The position numbers and the translations under genes are program-made. Under the pieces are notes generated by a model, which saw only the letters and a list, made by a program, of their open reading frames with translations, made no database searches and was not told the origin of the DNA. A DNA stretch of 54,290 nucleotides from Oscillospiraceae bacterium (GTDB lineage: Bacteria > Bacillota > Clostridia > Oscillospirales > CAG-272): the NCBI GenBank assembly GCA_015064695.1, contig SVRS01000010.1:1-54290 (forward strand), written 5' to 3'. Position 1 is the first letter of the stretch, and each line of letters opens with the position of its first letter. Positions 23,401 through 31,598 of the stretch are shown here, one piece after another.

Positions 23401-25072
23401 CGTCGATAGACTCCTTCAGCTTGGTCAGCGCAATCTTAGTCTCGGCAGCGGTCTCACCCAACAGGGATGCGATCTCCTGTACGATACGCATCTGCTTCTC
23501 AACCACGGAGTCCGCAACCTCAACGGTCTGCTTGTTGATGCGCGCCTTCTTCTCGCGGCCGGCTTCCTCGTCGGTGATATCCCGCATAATGCCGATGAGC
23601 ATATGGGAATCGGGATCGTACACCACGGTCTGCTCCACGTAGCGCTTATACTCAGCCAGGTAGGTACGCTGGTCGCGCACGGTTCGTCCGCTGCTCTTAA
23701 CCTGAGTAAACACGGTGGGATCCAGGATACGGATAACGGGCTCACCCAGCACGTCAGAGGAAGAACGAATGTTCATAATGCGACGGGCAGCATTATTGAT
23801 CTGCTGGACCTCCAGATTCTCGTTCAGCACGATCAAGCCATAGGGGGTATTCTTAACAATGGTATCCGAGAAGCTCTCGGCCTTATCCAGGAGGTTGGGC
23901 AGGCACATGGATGCCTCTGCCTTGCCTTGGATGATCGCGATGGCCTTCTCGCGACAGGAATTGTAGCCGCAGGAGCCGCAGTTCAACTCGTCAGCAGGCT
24001 TGAACTTACCCATCTGACGGAGAACGGTCATGATCTCATGCTCGGATGGCTGAGCCAGCCTATGCTCGATCATGGTAATATGCTTCTTGAGATTCATGGG
24101 GTCCGGCTGAAGCACGGGGAAATCCTTTTCGCCTGCGTAATTCGAAACCGTCACATAATCCCGGATTGGCGAGGTGCTGTGGTATTTCTCCATGACGGGG
24201 CCGCCAATACAGCTACCCACACAGGCGGACATTTCAATGAAGCATTTATGGATCTTCCCGCTTTCGATATCCTTCAGAGCGGCAATACAGTTCTCCACGC
24301 CGTCCAGAGCGAGATACGTATAGCCGGGCGCATTTTGCGTCATAGTCTTCAGCACACCGCCCGTGGTCGGAAAGAAGCGGGCACGGCTCTCGACCGTATC
24401 GTCCACTTCCCTTTCCAGCTCGATCCGCTCTTCCTTGAGCCAGTTGGTCAGCTCCTCAAAGGTCAGTACGGCGTCCACAAGCCCCTCGTAATACTCCGCC
24501 TCGTCCTTCTTGGCGACGCAAGGACCAATGAATACCGTCTTGGCGTTGGGAATACGCCTTTTGATGTTGGCGCAATGAGCCTGCATGGGGGACATCACGT
24601 CCGCCAAATATTCCAGGCACGTGGGAAAATACTTCTGAATCAGCAGATTGACCGAGTGGCAGCAGGAGGAAATGACCACGTCGCGATCCTCCTCACGGAG
24701 AATACGCTCGTACTCATTCTTGACGATGGTAGCACCGATGGCAGTCTCCTCTACGTCGGCAAAGCCCAGCTTCTTCAGCGCACGGCGCATGGACTCAATG
24801 CCCACACCCTCATAGTTAGCAATGAAGGAGGGCGCCAGGCTGGCGATCACGGGAGCGCCACTCTGCAGCAGTACGCGGGCCTTTTCGGTGCTATCCACGA
24901 TCTCCTTTGCATTTTGGGGACAAACAACAAAACAATGACCGCACAAAATGCACTCATTGCCGATGATATGCGCTTGGTTTCCTGAAAAACGAATGGCCTT
25001 GACGGGACAGTGACGAATGCACTTGTAGCAGTTCTTGCAGTTGGATTTTTTCAGCGTTAAGCAATTCGTCAT
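23393..25072 (-). CDS. Sensory-type [FeFe] hydrogenase with PAS domain (group C, HydS-like)
   Basis: 559 aa. Ferredoxin-type clusters at C12/C15/C18/C22 and C41/C44/C47/C51 precede an H-cluster domain with variant motifs SSCCHSVN (135-142), GPCVAKKDE (183-191) and EMSACVGSCIGGP (280-292). An additional 4Fe-4S motif is CGSCGYNSC (365-373, with C390), and a PAS domain spans about 403-500. A helical tail follows that could form a coiled coil. This is the layout of putative H2/redox sensors rather than bulk catalysts. The ATG at 25072 follows AAAGGA; a TTG three codons earlier is the alternative. It is coupled to the phosphatase gene. Confidence 0.85.
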   Translation of the reverse strand: MTNCLTLKKSNCKNCYKCIRHCPVKAIRFSGNQAHIIGNECILCGHCFVVCPQNAKEIVDSTEKARVLLQSGAPVIASLAPSFIANYEGVGIESMRRALKKLGFADVEETAIGATIVKNEYERILREEDRDVVISSCCHSVNLLIQKYFPTCLEYLADVMSPMQAHCANIKRRIPNAKTVFIGPCVAKKDEAEYYEGLVDAVLTFEELTNWLKEERIELEREVDDTVESRARFFPTTGGVLKTMTQNAPGYTYLALDGVENCIAALKDIESGKIHKCFIEMSACVGSCIGGPVMEKYHSTSPIRDYVTVSNYAGEKDFPVLQPDPMNLKKHITMIEHRLAQPSEHEIMTVLRQMGKFKPADELNCGSCGYNSCREKAIAIIQGKAEASMCLPNLLDKAESFSDTIVKNTPYGLIVLNENLEVQQINNAARRIMNIRSSSDVLGEPVIRILDPTVFTQVKSSGRTVRDQRTYLAEYKRYVEQTVVYDPDSHMLIGIMRDITDEEAGREKKARINKQTVEVADSVVEKQMRIVQEIASLLGETAAETKIALTKLKESIDDE

Positions 25073-25077
25073 AGCCG

Positions 25078-25341
25078 TCAATTCCTTTCATTCTGAATGG
25101 GCGCCAAAATGTACGTTTGAAAGAACTCTCGGAAATTTTCTTTCGTAATACCGACGTGAACATCGTCGTTTACCTGAACGGTAACACCGACGCGGTTGCA
25201 CTTCCCGATGCAAAAGCTACCGGAAAGCACGACCTCGTCCTCGATTCGATGTTCCTCCACGGCTCTTTCCAAAAGCTCCACGATATCCTGAGAGCCCTTA
25301 ATGTGGCAAGACGAGCCAACGCAAACCTGAACGAACACCAT
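25078..25341 (-). CDS. Thioredoxin-fold 2Fe-2S ferredoxin-like protein
   Basis: 87 aa, related to the 2Fe-2S domain of NuoE/HydC/HoxE. Four cysteines are in the expected pattern: CVGSSC near the N-terminus and CIGKC about 35 residues later. It lacks the remaining parts of a diaphorase subunit. It probably shuttles electrons to or from the hydrogenase-type proteins encoded directly downstream. AAGGAG lies upstream of the ATG, and the stop is 5 nt before the ATG of the sensory hydrogenase gene. Confidence 0.85.
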   Translation of the reverse strand: MVFVQVCVGSSCHIKGSQDIVELLERAVEEHRIEDEVVLSGSFCIGKCNRVGVTVQVNDDVHVGITKENFREFFQTYILAPIQNERN

Positions 25342-25353
25342 AACCGTATCTCC

Positions 25354-25596
25354 TTATACCTTTGCCAGAATTTCCTTCGCGAAGAATTCCTCTACGGTGT
25401 CGGGGGAAACCGAGTGGAAGGAATCGTCCACGGTCACGCACACACCCTGCTGGCACTTACCCATGCAGAAGGTACCGCCAAGCTCCACCTTCTCACCCAG
25501 CTTGTTCTTGGCAATCAGATACTGCAGCTGCTCGACAACCTGACGAGAGCCCTTGATGTGACAGGAGCTACCGATACAAACCGTAATTTTCAGCAT
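25354..25596 (-). CDS. Thioredoxin-fold 2Fe-2S ferredoxin-like protein (paralogue)
   Basis: 80 aa, a paralogue of the next gene with the same CIGSSC..CMGKC arrangement and about the same length. First gene of the hydrogenase/phosphatase operon; GAGAGG precedes the ATG, and the second paralogue follows after 12 nt. The tandem pair suggests a hetero-oligomer or two branch points for electrons. No convincing promoter is visible in the 105 bp upstream. Confidence 0.85.
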   Translation of the reverse strand: MLKITVCIGSSCHIKGSRQVVEQLQYLIAKNKLGEKVELGGTFCMGKCQQGVCVTVDDSFHSVSPDTVEEFFAKEILAKV

Positions 25597-25655
25597 AATA
25601 TTTTACCTCTCTATGTCGTAATAGCAATATTTTGAAGATTCATGAAACAGAGCCC

Positions 25656-25687
25656 GGGGAAAAACCTCATGCAAGAGGCCTTCCCCC
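25656..25687 (-). terminator. Hairpin after the adhE-phosphotransferase unit
   Basis: GGGGAA..CCTC pairs with GAGG..TTCCCC on the minus strand, 15 bp past the stop at 25702. The following T content is modest (GGGCTCTGTTTC), so termination may be partial and the hydrogenase operon might receive read-through from adhE. Confidence 0.5.
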
Positions 25688-25701
25688 GACTTCCATGCTT
25701 T

Positions 25702-26460
25702 TTACTGATAATCCACCACGCCGACCCAGCTCATGAGGAACTCGCGCTCGTGCTCGTTACCCTTGACGGATTGGGAAGCGGCCACGATGGGCATCCACTT
25801 CTGAACGTACTGCTTAGCGGTGTCGCTCTTCTTGCAGAAGGCGTTCAGATAATACTCAGCGCCGCTGATATCACCGTTCAGCCAGAACAGCAGGTAGGTA
25901 CGGGCCACGTCGGCAGAGGCATTACCCTGGGTAGCGTGAGCCCAGTCCAGGATGTAGGGAGTGCCGTCCTCGGTGATGATGATGTTGGAGGGGTTGAAAT
26001 CTCCGTGGCAGACCTTGCTGTGCTTAGGCATGGACTCCAGGCGGGTGTGCAGGTCGTAGCGAGTGGTCGCATCCAGATCACACTGAGCGATCTTGCGGCT
26101 CATCTTGTCCTTCAGCTTGTTCAGCAGAGGGCAGGTCTTGCTGTGAACGTTCATCTGCAGGTCAACCAACAGGTCGATGTACTCGTTCTTCTTGTCGACG
26201 TCGTCGCCGGCCTCGGTGATTAGCTGCGCCAGGGTCTTACCCTTGATGTACTCGGAGATGATGGCCCACTTACCGTCGATCATGGAGACCTCCAGGATCT
26301 TGGGGATGTTCAGACCGGTCTCCTCGATACGAGCCTGATTCAGAGCCTCGTTGAGGACGTCAGCCTTGGAATACTCAGCGTTGAATACCTTCACGCAACG
26401 GTCACCGTCGCGGTAGATAGTCTTATTGTTTCTGACAGCAATAACTCGATCCAAATTCAT
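25702..26460 (-). CDS. Aminoglycoside-phosphotransferase-fold kinase, adhE partner
   Basis: 252 aa with the APH/choline-kinase fold. The catalytic loop is VCHGDFNPSNIII (about 155-167) and the metal-binding segment is YILDWAHATQG; a short N-lobe has KVFNAEY with the ATP-contacting Lys. Small-molecule kinases and protein-kinase-like regulators share this fold. There is no sign of a resistance cassette: base composition equals that of neighbours. It lies 18 nt downstream of adhE with its own AAAGGAGG site, so the pair is one unit. A link to AdhE function is suggested by position only. Confidence 0.75.
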   Translation of the reverse strand: MNLDRVIAVRNNKTIYRDGDRCVKVFNAEYSKADVLNEALNQARIEETGLNIPKILEVSMIDGKWAIISEYIKGKTLAQLITEAGDDVDKKNEYIDLLVDLQMNVHSKTCPLLNKLKDKMSRKIAQCDLDATTRYDLHTRLESMPKHSKVCHGDFNPSNIIITEDGTPYILDWAHATQGNASADVARTYLLFWLNGDISGAEYYLNAFCKKSDTAKQYVQKWMPIVAASQSVKGNEHEREFLMSWVGVVDYQ

Positions 26461-26478
26461 GATTCATTCCTCCTTTAA

Positions 26479-29190
26479 TTAAGCCTTCTTGCCCATGTGG
26501 TAGATCGCCTTGATCGCATCGGGCTCGGCAACGGTCAAGTCGGTGGTGGGCATATCGGCCTCCACGAAGTGGTTGCCGTAGTATGCGTTGAGGTACATCT
26601 GCTTGATCTCGCTCATCAGAGGATAACGGGGATTCGCACCGGTGCACTGGTCATCGAAGGCCTGCTCCACCATGTCGTCCAGGCGAGCCAGGAAGTCAGC
26701 CTCGTCGATGCCGTAGTCCTTGATGGTGGCCTTGATACCAACGCGAGCCTTGAGGTCGTTGATGGCCTTGATGAGGTTCTCCAGCTTCTCCTCCTCGGTG
26801 GTGCCGCCCAGGTTCAGGTAGTCGGCGATCTCGGCATAGCGAGCCAGAGTGTGAGGATGATCGTACTGGGAGAAGGTACCCATCTTAGCGGGAGCCTCGG
26901 AGGCGTTGAAGCGGAGGACCTCCTCGATCATGAGGGCGTTGGCCACACCGTGAGGCAGGTGGTGGAATGCGCCCAGCTTGTGAGCCATGGAGTGGCAGAT
27001 ACCCAGGAATGCGTTGGCGAAGGCCATACCCGCCATGGTAGCGGCGTTGGCCATCTTCTCGCGGGCCTCCACGTCGGTCTGACCGTTGTCGTAAGCGCGG
27101 GGGAGGTACTTGAAGATGTTCTTGAGAGCCTGGAGAGCCAGACCGTCGGTGTAGTCGGTGGCCAGCATAGCGGCGTAGGCCTCCACGGCGTGGGTGACGG
27201 CATCGATACCCGAAGCAGCAGTCAGGCCCTTGGGAGCGGACATATGGAAATCGGTGTCGATGATGGCCATGTTGGGCAGCAGCTCGTAGTCAGCCAGGGG
27301 GTACTTGACACCGGTCTTTTCATCGGTGATAACCGCAAAGGGAGTCACCTCGGAGCCGGTACCTGCGGAGGTGGGGATGGCGATGAAGTAAGCCTTCTCA
27401 CCCATCTTGGGGAAGGTGTAGATACGCTTGCGGATATCGATGAAGCGCATAGCCATATCCATGAAGTCTGCCTCGGGATGCTCGTAGAGAACCCACATGA
27501 TCTTGGCCGCGTCCATAGCGGAGCCGCCGCCCAGAGCGATGATGGTGTCGGGCTGGAACGCCTTCATCTGTGCGGCACCCTCGGTGGCGTTGGCCAGGGT
27601 AGGATCAGGCTGAACGTTGAAGAAGGTGGTGTGCTGAATGCCCATCTCGTCCAGCTTATCGGTGATGGCCTTGGTGTAGCCATTCTGATACAGGAAGGTA
27701 TCGGTGACGATGAAGGCCTTCTTGGCGCCGCGGACGGTTTTCAGCTCATCCAGGGCAACGGGGAGACAACCCTTCTTGATGTAGATCTTGGCAGGGGTTC
27801 TGAACCAAAGCATATTCTCTCTCCTCTCAGCTACGGTCTTGATATTGAGCAGGTGCTTGACGCCTACGTTCTCGGATACGCTGTTACCGCCCCAAGAGCC
27901 GCAACCCAGGGTCAGAGAGGGAGCGAGCTTGAAGTTGTACAGGTCACCGATGCCGCCGTGAGCGGAGGGGGTGTTGACCAGGATACGGCAGGTTCTCATT
28001 CTGGCGGTGTAAGCGGCCAGCTTTTCCTTTTCGGTGATCTCGTTGATGTACAGGGAGGAGGTGTGACCGAAGCCGCCGTCCTCAACCAGCTTATCGGCCT
28101 TGTCCAGAGCCTCGGCGAAATCCTTGGCCTTGTACATAGCCAGAACGGGGGACAGCTTCTCGTGAGCGAACTCCTCGGACAGCTCCACGCTCTCCACCTC
28201 ACCGATGAGGATCTTGGTGCCTGCGGGAACCGTCACGCCGGCCAGCTCAGCAATGCGGGCGGCCTTCTGACCAACGATCTTGGCGTTCAGAGCGCCGTTG
28301 ATGATGATGGTCTTACGAACCTTCTCGGTCTCGACGGGGTTCAGGAAGTAGCAGCCTCTGGCGGCAAATTCAGCCTTGACGGACTCGTAGATGGGCTCGA
28401 GAACGATAACGGACTGCTCGGACGCGCAGATCATACCGTTGTCGAAGGTCTTGGAGTGGATGATGGAGTTGACGGCCAACAGGATGTCTGCGGTGTCGTC
28501 GATGATGGCGGGGGTGTTACCGGCGCCAACGCCCAAAGCGGGCTTACCGGAGGAGTAAGCGGCCTTAACCATACCGGGGCCACCGGTAGCCAGGATGATG
28601 TCGGCCTCCTTCATGACGGTGTTGGTCATCTCCAGGGAGGGGACGTCGATCCAGTCGATGATGCCTTCGGGAGCGCCTGCGGCAACGGCGGCGTCCAACA
28701 CCAGTTTAGCGGCGGCAATGGTGGAGTTCTTGGCACGGGGGTGAGGGCTGATGATGATGGCGTTACGGGTCTTAAGCGCCAGGAGGCACTTGAAAATGGC
28801 GGTGGAGGTGGGGTTGGTGGTGGGGATGACGGCGGCAACGACACCGATGGGCTCAGCGATCTTCTGAATGCCGTAAGCCTTGTCCTCCTCGATCACGCCA
28901 CAGGTCTTGGTCTCCTTGTAGGCGTTGTAGATGTACTCAGCGGCGTAGTGGTTCTTGATGACCTTATCCTCTACGATACCCATACCGGTCTCGGCAACGG
29001 CCTGCTTTGCCAGGCTGATGCGAGCCTTATCAGCAGCGGTGGCGGCAGCCAGGAAAATCTTGTCTACCTGCTCCTGGGTGTAGGTTGCAAAGATCTTCTG
29101 AGCGGCTCTGACACGCTTGATGGTGTCGAGCAGCGCATCTACGCCTGCAACAGGGGCGCGGTCTGCGGTTGCGTGAATGTTGGGTTCCAT
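26479..29190 (-). CDS. adhE: Bifunctional acetaldehyde-CoA/alcohol dehydrogenase
   Basis: 903 aa, complete. Converts acetyl-CoA to acetaldehyde and on to ethanol, oxidising two NADH, and forms cytoplasmic spirosomes in known relatives. The N-terminal aldehyde dehydrogenase domain has GVVAAVIPTTNPTSTAIFK and the catalytic Cys255 in NGMICASEQS. The C-terminal iron-dependent alcohol dehydrogenase domain has ALGGGSAMDAAK, DAVTHAVEAY and CHSMAHKLGAFHHLPHG with the iron-binding histidines. AGGAGG lies upstream of the ATG. It follows a leader of about 220 nt and sits beside a hydrogenase operon, so both reductant sinks are clustered. Confidence 0.97.
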   Translation of the reverse strand: MEPNIHATADRAPVAGVDALLDTIKRVRAAQKIFATYTQEQVDKIFLAAATAADKARISLAKQAVAETGMGIVEDKVIKNHYAAEYIYNAYKETKTCGVIEEDKAYGIQKIAEPIGVVAAVIPTTNPTSTAIFKCLLALKTRNAIIISPHPRAKNSTIAAAKLVLDAAVAAGAPEGIIDWIDVPSLEMTNTVMKEADIILATGGPGMVKAAYSSGKPALGVGAGNTPAIIDDTADILLAVNSIIHSKTFDNGMICASEQSVIVLEPIYESVKAEFAARGCYFLNPVETEKVRKTIIINGALNAKIVGQKAARIAELAGVTVPAGTKILIGEVESVELSEEFAHEKLSPVLAMYKAKDFAEALDKADKLVEDGGFGHTSSLYINEITEKEKLAAYTARMRTCRILVNTPSAHGGIGDLYNFKLAPSLTLGCGSWGGNSVSENVGVKHLLNIKTVAERRENMLWFRTPAKIYIKKGCLPVALDELKTVRGAKKAFIVTDTFLYQNGYTKAITDKLDEMGIQHTTFFNVQPDPTLANATEGAAQMKAFQPDTIIALGGGSAMDAAKIMWVLYEHPEADFMDMAMRFIDIRKRIYTFPKMGEKAYFIAIPTSAGTGSEVTPFAVITDEKTGVKYPLADYELLPNMAIIDTDFHMSAPKGLTAASGIDAVTHAVEAYAAMLATDYTDGLALQALKNIFKYLPRAYDNGQTDVEAREKMANAATMAGMAFANAFLGICHSMAHKLGAFHHLPHGVANALMIEEVLRFNASEAPAKMGTFSQYDHPHTLARYAEIADYLNLGGTTEEEKLENLIKAINDLKARVGIKATIKDYGIDEADFLARLDDMVEQAFDDQCTGANPRYPLMSEIKQMYLNAYYGNHFVEADMPTTDLTVAEPDAIKAIYHMGKKA

Positions 29191-29272
29191 TTTCTATGTC
29201 CTCCTAAAAATTATTACTGATTTGGTTATTGAGGTAAGCGAGGGAGAGCGCCGGATTTTCTTGCTTCAAGCG

Positions 29273-29340
29273 GATCCCGGCAGGGATCTTCAAAACGCAG
29301 GGGGCAAAATTCCAAATAGCCTCGATACCGCTATTGCGGT
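29273..29340 (-). other. Stem-loops in the long adhE leader
   Basis: Between the predicted start of transcription (about 29412) and the adhE ATG are about 220 nt. They contain at least two compact hairpins: GATCCC/GGGATC around GGCA (29273-29288) and ACCGC/GCGGT around TATT (29327-29340). No known riboswitch was recognised and no terminator abuts the ribosome site. Confidence 0.4.
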
Positions 29341-29418
29341 AGCCGCCCCGGCGTAGCCGTGGAAATGGGGTCGCCGCTTATGCCGTTCATATATCGCCTC
29401 CTTGTTTTCTACGCACGT

Positions 29419-29447
29419 AGTATACCACATTTTCGGCGGCTTGTGAA
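29419..29447 (-). promoter_or_regulatory. adhE promoter with a possible Rex half-site
   Basis: Minus strand TTCACA, 17-bp spacer ending TGTGG, TATACT. On the plus strand the -35 region reads TTGTGAATAATTAAAATG (29441-29458): a perfect left half of a Rex-type operator with a poor right half. Rex controls adhE in many Clostridia by NADH/NAD ratio, so regulation by Rex is plausible but weakly supported here. Confidence 0.6.
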
Positions 29448-29512
29448 TAATTAAAATGTTATATCCGTGTTATGCATATCGATATAACTCAAATCGATAT
29501 ATATGGCACCGA

Positions 29513-29549
29513 TAAAAAAAGCAGTTCCGTCTTATTGACGAAAACTGCT
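29513..29549 (-). terminator. Terminator of the LysR gene
   Basis: GCAGTT..GTC pairs with GAC..AACTGC (29521-29549) and is followed on the minus strand by seven T, 77 bp past the stop at 29626. Between this and the adhE promoter there are ATCGATAT repeats (29476-29500) of unknown role. Confidence 0.8.
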
Positions 29550-29625
29550 CGTAAATCATATTCAAATGTAGCCTTTCAAGTATTGGAGACAAAGGTCGAC
29601 GCTTCATACGGACGCCTCCCATTGT

Positions 29626-30549
29626 TTATTTTACAAATTTTCTTCTCGCCTCGCAAAGCGCGGTAATAAAATCCTTATCAAGCTTTGTGAGCTTATACCC
29701 TTTATGATATACCAGCACATCCTTATATACCTTCTTATTTCCTTCACATACGCGCTGAACGAGATTGTATCTGTCAAGTATCTGCTGTGATGCGGGGGAG
29801 ACCCACATAAAGGTCTTGGGGTTTTCCGACAAAAGATCGAACTGACTTGCCCGTTCAAAGACGAATATTCTTTGGTTCACCTTGTCGGGCAACTCCTCAC
29901 GGAACACCTTGGACATAGAAAGCGTAGGAACGTACGGATCTGCGTGCGCAATTTCGATATAATCGGAAAGATCCTCATAAGTAATCGTTTCCTTCTCCGC
30001 AAGAGGATTATCACGGTTCATAAGAAGAACGTAGGAGAATTCTGCCACAAGCTCATAGGATAGTCCCTTTTCCTCGAGCATATCCTTGTAGTATTTATCA
30101 TAGTTATCCGAGTAACGAATGATACCGAGCTTGTATTCGTTTTCAAGAAGTTTTTTTATGGTCTTTTTGGAGTTGGTTTCCTTGTAGTATATTTCTACGG
30201 GAGCATCTCCGATGTTTTTGGAAAACTCTGCCATAGCCGCCGAAATATAGCAGGCGCGAGGGACGGAGATGGAGAACTTACGTTTCTTATTGGAGCCGTC
30301 GCGGTATGATTGCTCGATCCTTTCAATACGGTGAAGAATATCCCGCGCATAGTCCATGAATTCCTCGCCGTCAGGGGTCAGCACCATGCCCTTGGCGCTC
30401 CGCTGAAAGATGGTGATGCCCAGGTCTGCCTCCAGCTCCTTGATGGAGCGGCTGATATTGGGCTGGGCGATCAGGAGTGTTTCCGCTGCTTTATTCAGTG
30501 AACCGAGCCTGGCAACCTCGGCCGCGTATTTCATGTGCAATATATTCAT
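29626..30549 (-). CDS. LysR-family transcriptional regulator
   Basis: 307 aa. The N-terminal winged helix has the LysR signature (YAAEVARLGSLNKAAETLLI, AQPNISRSIKELEADLG, LTPDGEEFM), followed by a linker helix and a two-lobe effector domain of normal length. The ATG at 30549 follows AAAGGAG at 8 nt; a 19-codon extension overlaps the region just after the -10 box. It reads towards adhE on the same strand with a terminator between, so it is a monocistronic unit. Control of adhE or of itself is possible. The effector is unknown. Confidence 0.9.
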   Translation of the reverse strand: MNILHMKYAAEVARLGSLNKAAETLLIAQPNISRSIKELEADLGITIFQRSAKGMVLTPDGEEFMDYARDILHRIERIEQSYRDGSNKKRKFSISVPRACYISAAMAEFSKNIGDAPVEIYYKETNSKKTIKKLLENEYKLGIIRYSDNYDKYYKDMLEEKGLSYELVAEFSYVLLMNRDNPLAEKETITYEDLSDYIEIAHADPYVPTLSMSKVFREELPDKVNQRIFVFERASQFDLLSENPKTFMWVSPASQQILDRYNLVQRVCEGNKKVYKDVLVYHKGYKLTKLDKDFITALCEARRKFVK

Positions 30550-30592
30550 AGTCGTGACTCCTTTCCCAGGGGTATCCCGGATCTCAATCTCT

Positions 30593-30621
30593 ATTATACC
30601 ACACAATCAAGCAAAAATCAA
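30593..30621 (-). promoter_or_regulatory. Promoter of the LysR gene
   Basis: Minus strand TTGATT, 17-bp spacer ending TGTGG, TATAAT. It is 44 bp upstream of the ATG at 30549. Confidence 0.8.
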
Positions 30622-30842
30622 GATTGAGAGCAGAATTTCATATTGACCGTATCAGCTCAGCAGAATAAAGCGTGCTTTCCATCCCCCTGATCGTTCCCCT
30701 TCCCGGATATTTCCCAATCTTCAGTGCCCAAAAAGTTTTGGGGTAACCTCCTTCCCCCCAACATCCGCCTTTGCCAAAGAACACGGTGTCATATTCCCCG
30801 GCTTCACTGCGTAAACTGTAAAAAAGGAGGCTTCGGAATTCT

Positions 30843-31367
30843 ATGAAAAAAAACATGGAACAGTGGCAACTGATCGGCTTCGGGGTGACCGCGCTTGGGG
30901 GCACGCTTTTGCATTTCCTGTACGGTTGGTTGGACAAGGCTATATGGGTTGCCCCCTTTTCGAGTGTAAACGAATCCACCTGGGAGCATATGAAGCTCCT
31001 CTTTTGGCCGGCATTTCTCTTTGCTATGGTACAAAGCCTTTCCTTCCGTGACCGCAAGGATTTTTGGTGTGTAAAGCTCCGTGGGATCCTGTTAGGACTT
31101 GCTTTGATCCCCACGATCTACTACACCTACAACGGTGCGATCGGTCCCTCGCCGGATTGGCTCAACATTGCCATCTTCTTTATCGCCGCCACAGCGGCCT
31201 ATCTCTTTGAGGCCAAGTCTTTCCGTACCGGAGAAACGGCTTGTCGATTGCCTATGCTTGCGTTGGGATGGCTCTGCGTGGTCGCGTTTCTCCTTGTTGC
31301 TTTCACCTTCGCGGCTCCCGAACTCGGAATTTTTCGGGATCCCTTGACGGGGACGTATGGAATATAG
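30843..31367 (+). CDS. DUF6512-like integral membrane protein
   Basis: 174 aa, about five transmembrane helices. Conserved-looking blocks are PFSSVNESTWEHMKLLFWP near helix 2 and GIFRDPLTGTYGI at the C-terminus, which I associate with the DUF6512 family of Firmicutes. The function of that family is unknown. AAGGAGG lies 12 nt before the ATG, slightly far. It stands alone on the plus strand between the LysR gene and a minus-strand operon. The 290 bp upstream show no clear promoter. Confidence 0.75.
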   Translation: MKKNMEQWQLIGFGVTALGGTLLHFLYGWLDKAIWVAPFSSVNESTWEHMKLLFWPAFLFAMVQSLSFRDRKDFWCVKLRGILLGLALIPTIYYTYNGAIGPSPDWLNIAIFFIAATAAYLFEAKSFRTGETACRLPMLALGWLCVVAFLLVAFTFAAPELGIFRDPLTGTYGI

Positions 31368-31519
31368 CCCCCTATGGATTCGTTTCAAGAACCTTAGACC
31401 TTCTTCCGATTCACAAGTTTTTTTATGATTACCACGCTATAATGCACCGCCGGCCCCGGCACGAGGGTGTCGTAGAGGCGGGCTTTCCCGGTACATATTC
31501 GCCTGCAAGCACTCATCAA

Positions 31520-31559
31520 AAAATCCCTTCGCGTAGGTGAAGCCACGCGAAGGGATTTT
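31520..31559. terminator. Bidirectional terminator built from the repeat core
   Basis: AAAATCCCTTCGCGT (31520-31534) pairs with ACGCGAAGGGATTTT (31545-31559), with six T on the minus side. It serves the minus-strand hydrolase operon and possibly the DUF6512-like gene. The segment GCGTAGGTGAA..CGCGAAGGGATTTTG matches the centre of the MITE-like repeats at 2664 and 5678, so it may derive from that element. Confidence 0.8.
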
Positions 31560-31598
31560 GATATATAACGAAAAAATATCCGCTCGGCCGGTGCGTCC

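Noticed and set aside
25702..26460. Acquired aminoglycoside-resistance gene
   Set aside because: The fold is shared with many metabolic kinases; base composition is that of adhE, there is no mobile context, and it is coupled to adhE.
26497..29220. A 907-codon open frame on the plus strand opposite adhE
   Set aside because: Its peptide is Gly/Val/Leu/Asp-rich with no family motif and mirrors the codon pattern of adhE; the minus-strand AdhE has complete catalytic motifs. The same reasoning removes long antisense frames opposite the hydrogenases, tex, lacZ and the alpha-galactosidase.
30638..31114. Minus-strand coding region opposite the DUF6512-like gene
   Set aside because: The frame has no ribosome site and lies mostly antisense to a protein with clear membrane helices. 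Its downstream part (30638-30830) is repetitive-looking but shows no recognisable domain.
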